From positions 1 through 40,929 of the forward strand of contig CAYWXT010000011.1 in NCBI GenBank assembly GCA_964462125.1: DNA of 40,929 nucleotides, in the 5' to 3' direction. A program made the position numbers and the translations under genes. This document shows positions 40,304 to 40,929 of the stretch, one piece after another. Position 1 is the stretch's first letter; each line of letters begins with the position of its first letter. Under the pieces are notes generated by a model that did no database searches, was not told where the DNA came from, and worked only from the letters and a program-made list of their open reading frames with translations. This stretch comes from JAWLFY01 sp964462125 (lineage in GTDB: Bacteria; Planctomycetota; Planctomycetia; Pirellulales; Pirellulaceae).

Positions 40304-40929
40304 ATGGGTCTCTACGACCGCGACTATTCCCGGCCCGACATGCGCACTCCGTGGGATCGGGTGGAGAGCCCGCGGAGCATGACGATCGTGCTGATCGTGA
40401 TCAACGTTGTCGTGTTCTTCGCCGACATGATCTTGGCCAGTCGCGATCCGGCGTCTGGCCAGGCGGTCAGTATTTTATTCCCGTGGTTCGCGGTTGACGC
40501 GCAAACGTTGATCCAGCCCTGGATGTGGTGGCAGTTGTTGACCTACGGGTTCGTGCACGACAACCAGGGGATCGGCCACATCCTGTTCAATATGTTCGGG
40601 CTGTTCATTTTCGGGCGGACTGTGGAGCAGCGAATCGGGGGGGAAGCCTTCCTGCGGTTCTACCTCGTGGCGATCGTCTTGGGCGGCATCGCGGCCTCCG
40701 CTTTTGCGCTGATGCAAGCCCTCGCTCTGGGGGTGCCGATCGGCCAGATGCCATCGACGATCGGCGCCAGCGGTGCCGTGATCGCGGTGACGATTCTGTT
40801 CGCCTGCTACTTCCCGCAGGCGGAGATTCTGTTGATGTTCGTCTTCCCCATCAAAGCTTGGGTGTTGGCGGTCATGTTCGTCGCCTTCGATCTCGCCGGT
40901 GCCGTCGGCCTGGCAGGGGAATCCAACAC
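40304..40929 (+). CDS. Rhomboid family intramembrane serine protease, cut by window end
   Basis: The visible 208 codons encode a rhomboid fold: GFVHDNQGIGHILFNMFGLF carries the HxxxN oxyanion pair (H92, N96) and IGASGAV holds the catalytic serine S156 in GxSG. Hydrophobic segments lie at about 25-45, 95-105, 120-145, 150-170 and 180-200. The catalytic histidine in the last membrane segment lies beyond the window. ATG 40304 follows a 158-bp gap after mnmA. Confidence 0.85.
   Translation, partial: MGLYDRDYSRPDMRTPWDRVESPRSMTIVLIVINVVVFFADMILASRDPASGQAVSILFPWFAVDAQTLIQPWMWWQLLTYGFVHDNQGIGHILFNMFGLFIFGRTVEQRIGGEAFLRFYLVAIVLGGIAASAFALMQALALGVPIGQMPSTIGASGAVIAVTILFACYFPQAEILLMFVFPIKAWVLAVMFVAFDLAGAVGLAGESN

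Noticed and set aside
1..40929. CRISPR arrays, rRNA or tRNA genes, prophage or defence islands
   Set aside because: No regularly spaced repeats, rRNA cores, cloverleafs, integrase or phage structural genes were seen on either strand.

Overview
The window reads as chromosomal DNA of a planctomycete, most likely a marine Pirellulaceae of the Rhodopirellula type. The grounds are a DUF1501 gene paired with a DUF1549/DUF1553 cytochrome gene (families greatly expanded in Planctomycetota), an RDD protein with the phylum-typical N-terminus MNEFNPYQPTA, many secreted hypothetical proteins, high GC, weak or missing Shine-Dalgarno sites, and an S10-spc type ribosomal cluster that stops early. Species was not determined.

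Left part (1-12060), accessory and envelope genes: a ceramidase-like secreted hydrolase and a membrane EEP-family phosphodiesterase on +; then on - a sialidase-like/esterase fusion, an RDD membrane protein, a DUF1501 protein with its 1053-aa PSCyt1-DUF1549-LamG-DUF1553 partner, and a 119-aa unknown protein whose last 21 codons lie inside a palindromic repeat. A 252-bp MITE-like element with perfect 17-bp ends follows.

Centre (12061-28951), all on -: a promoter and leader hairpin, then rpsJ-rplC-rplD-rplW-rplB-rpsS-rplV-rpsC-rplP-rpmC-rpsQ-rplN-rplX-rplE-rpsN-rpsH-rplF-rplR-rpsE-rplO-secY-adk, ending in a 1514-aa PQQ-propeller protein. rpmD is missing, and map, infA, rpmJ, rpsM, rpsK, rpsD, rpoA and rplQ do not follow. 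Oddities are an rpsE with no ATG/GTG/TTG start (ATT is the best candidate), a 61-bp-plus overlap of rpsC and rplP, a long C-terminal tail on S17, and 17-bp triplications across the stop codons of rpsQ and rplB.

Right part (29038-40929), mixed: a DUF2752 protein, a lipoprotein, a secreted helical unknown, a run of SprT-like protease, NatA-like ABC ATPase and an ABC-2 permease/CPBP fusion, a HIT protein, RadC with an extra N-terminal domain, prfB with the programmed +1 frameshift (CTT TGA C), mnmA, and a rhomboid protease cut by the window end.

The most interesting theme is a family of palindromic repeats (11249-11329, 32304-32376, 36161-36241). Two unrelated genes end inside a copy, taking their C-terminal residues and TGA stop from it, and two copies with different arms share a conserved loop. 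No complete new multi-gene system was recognised.
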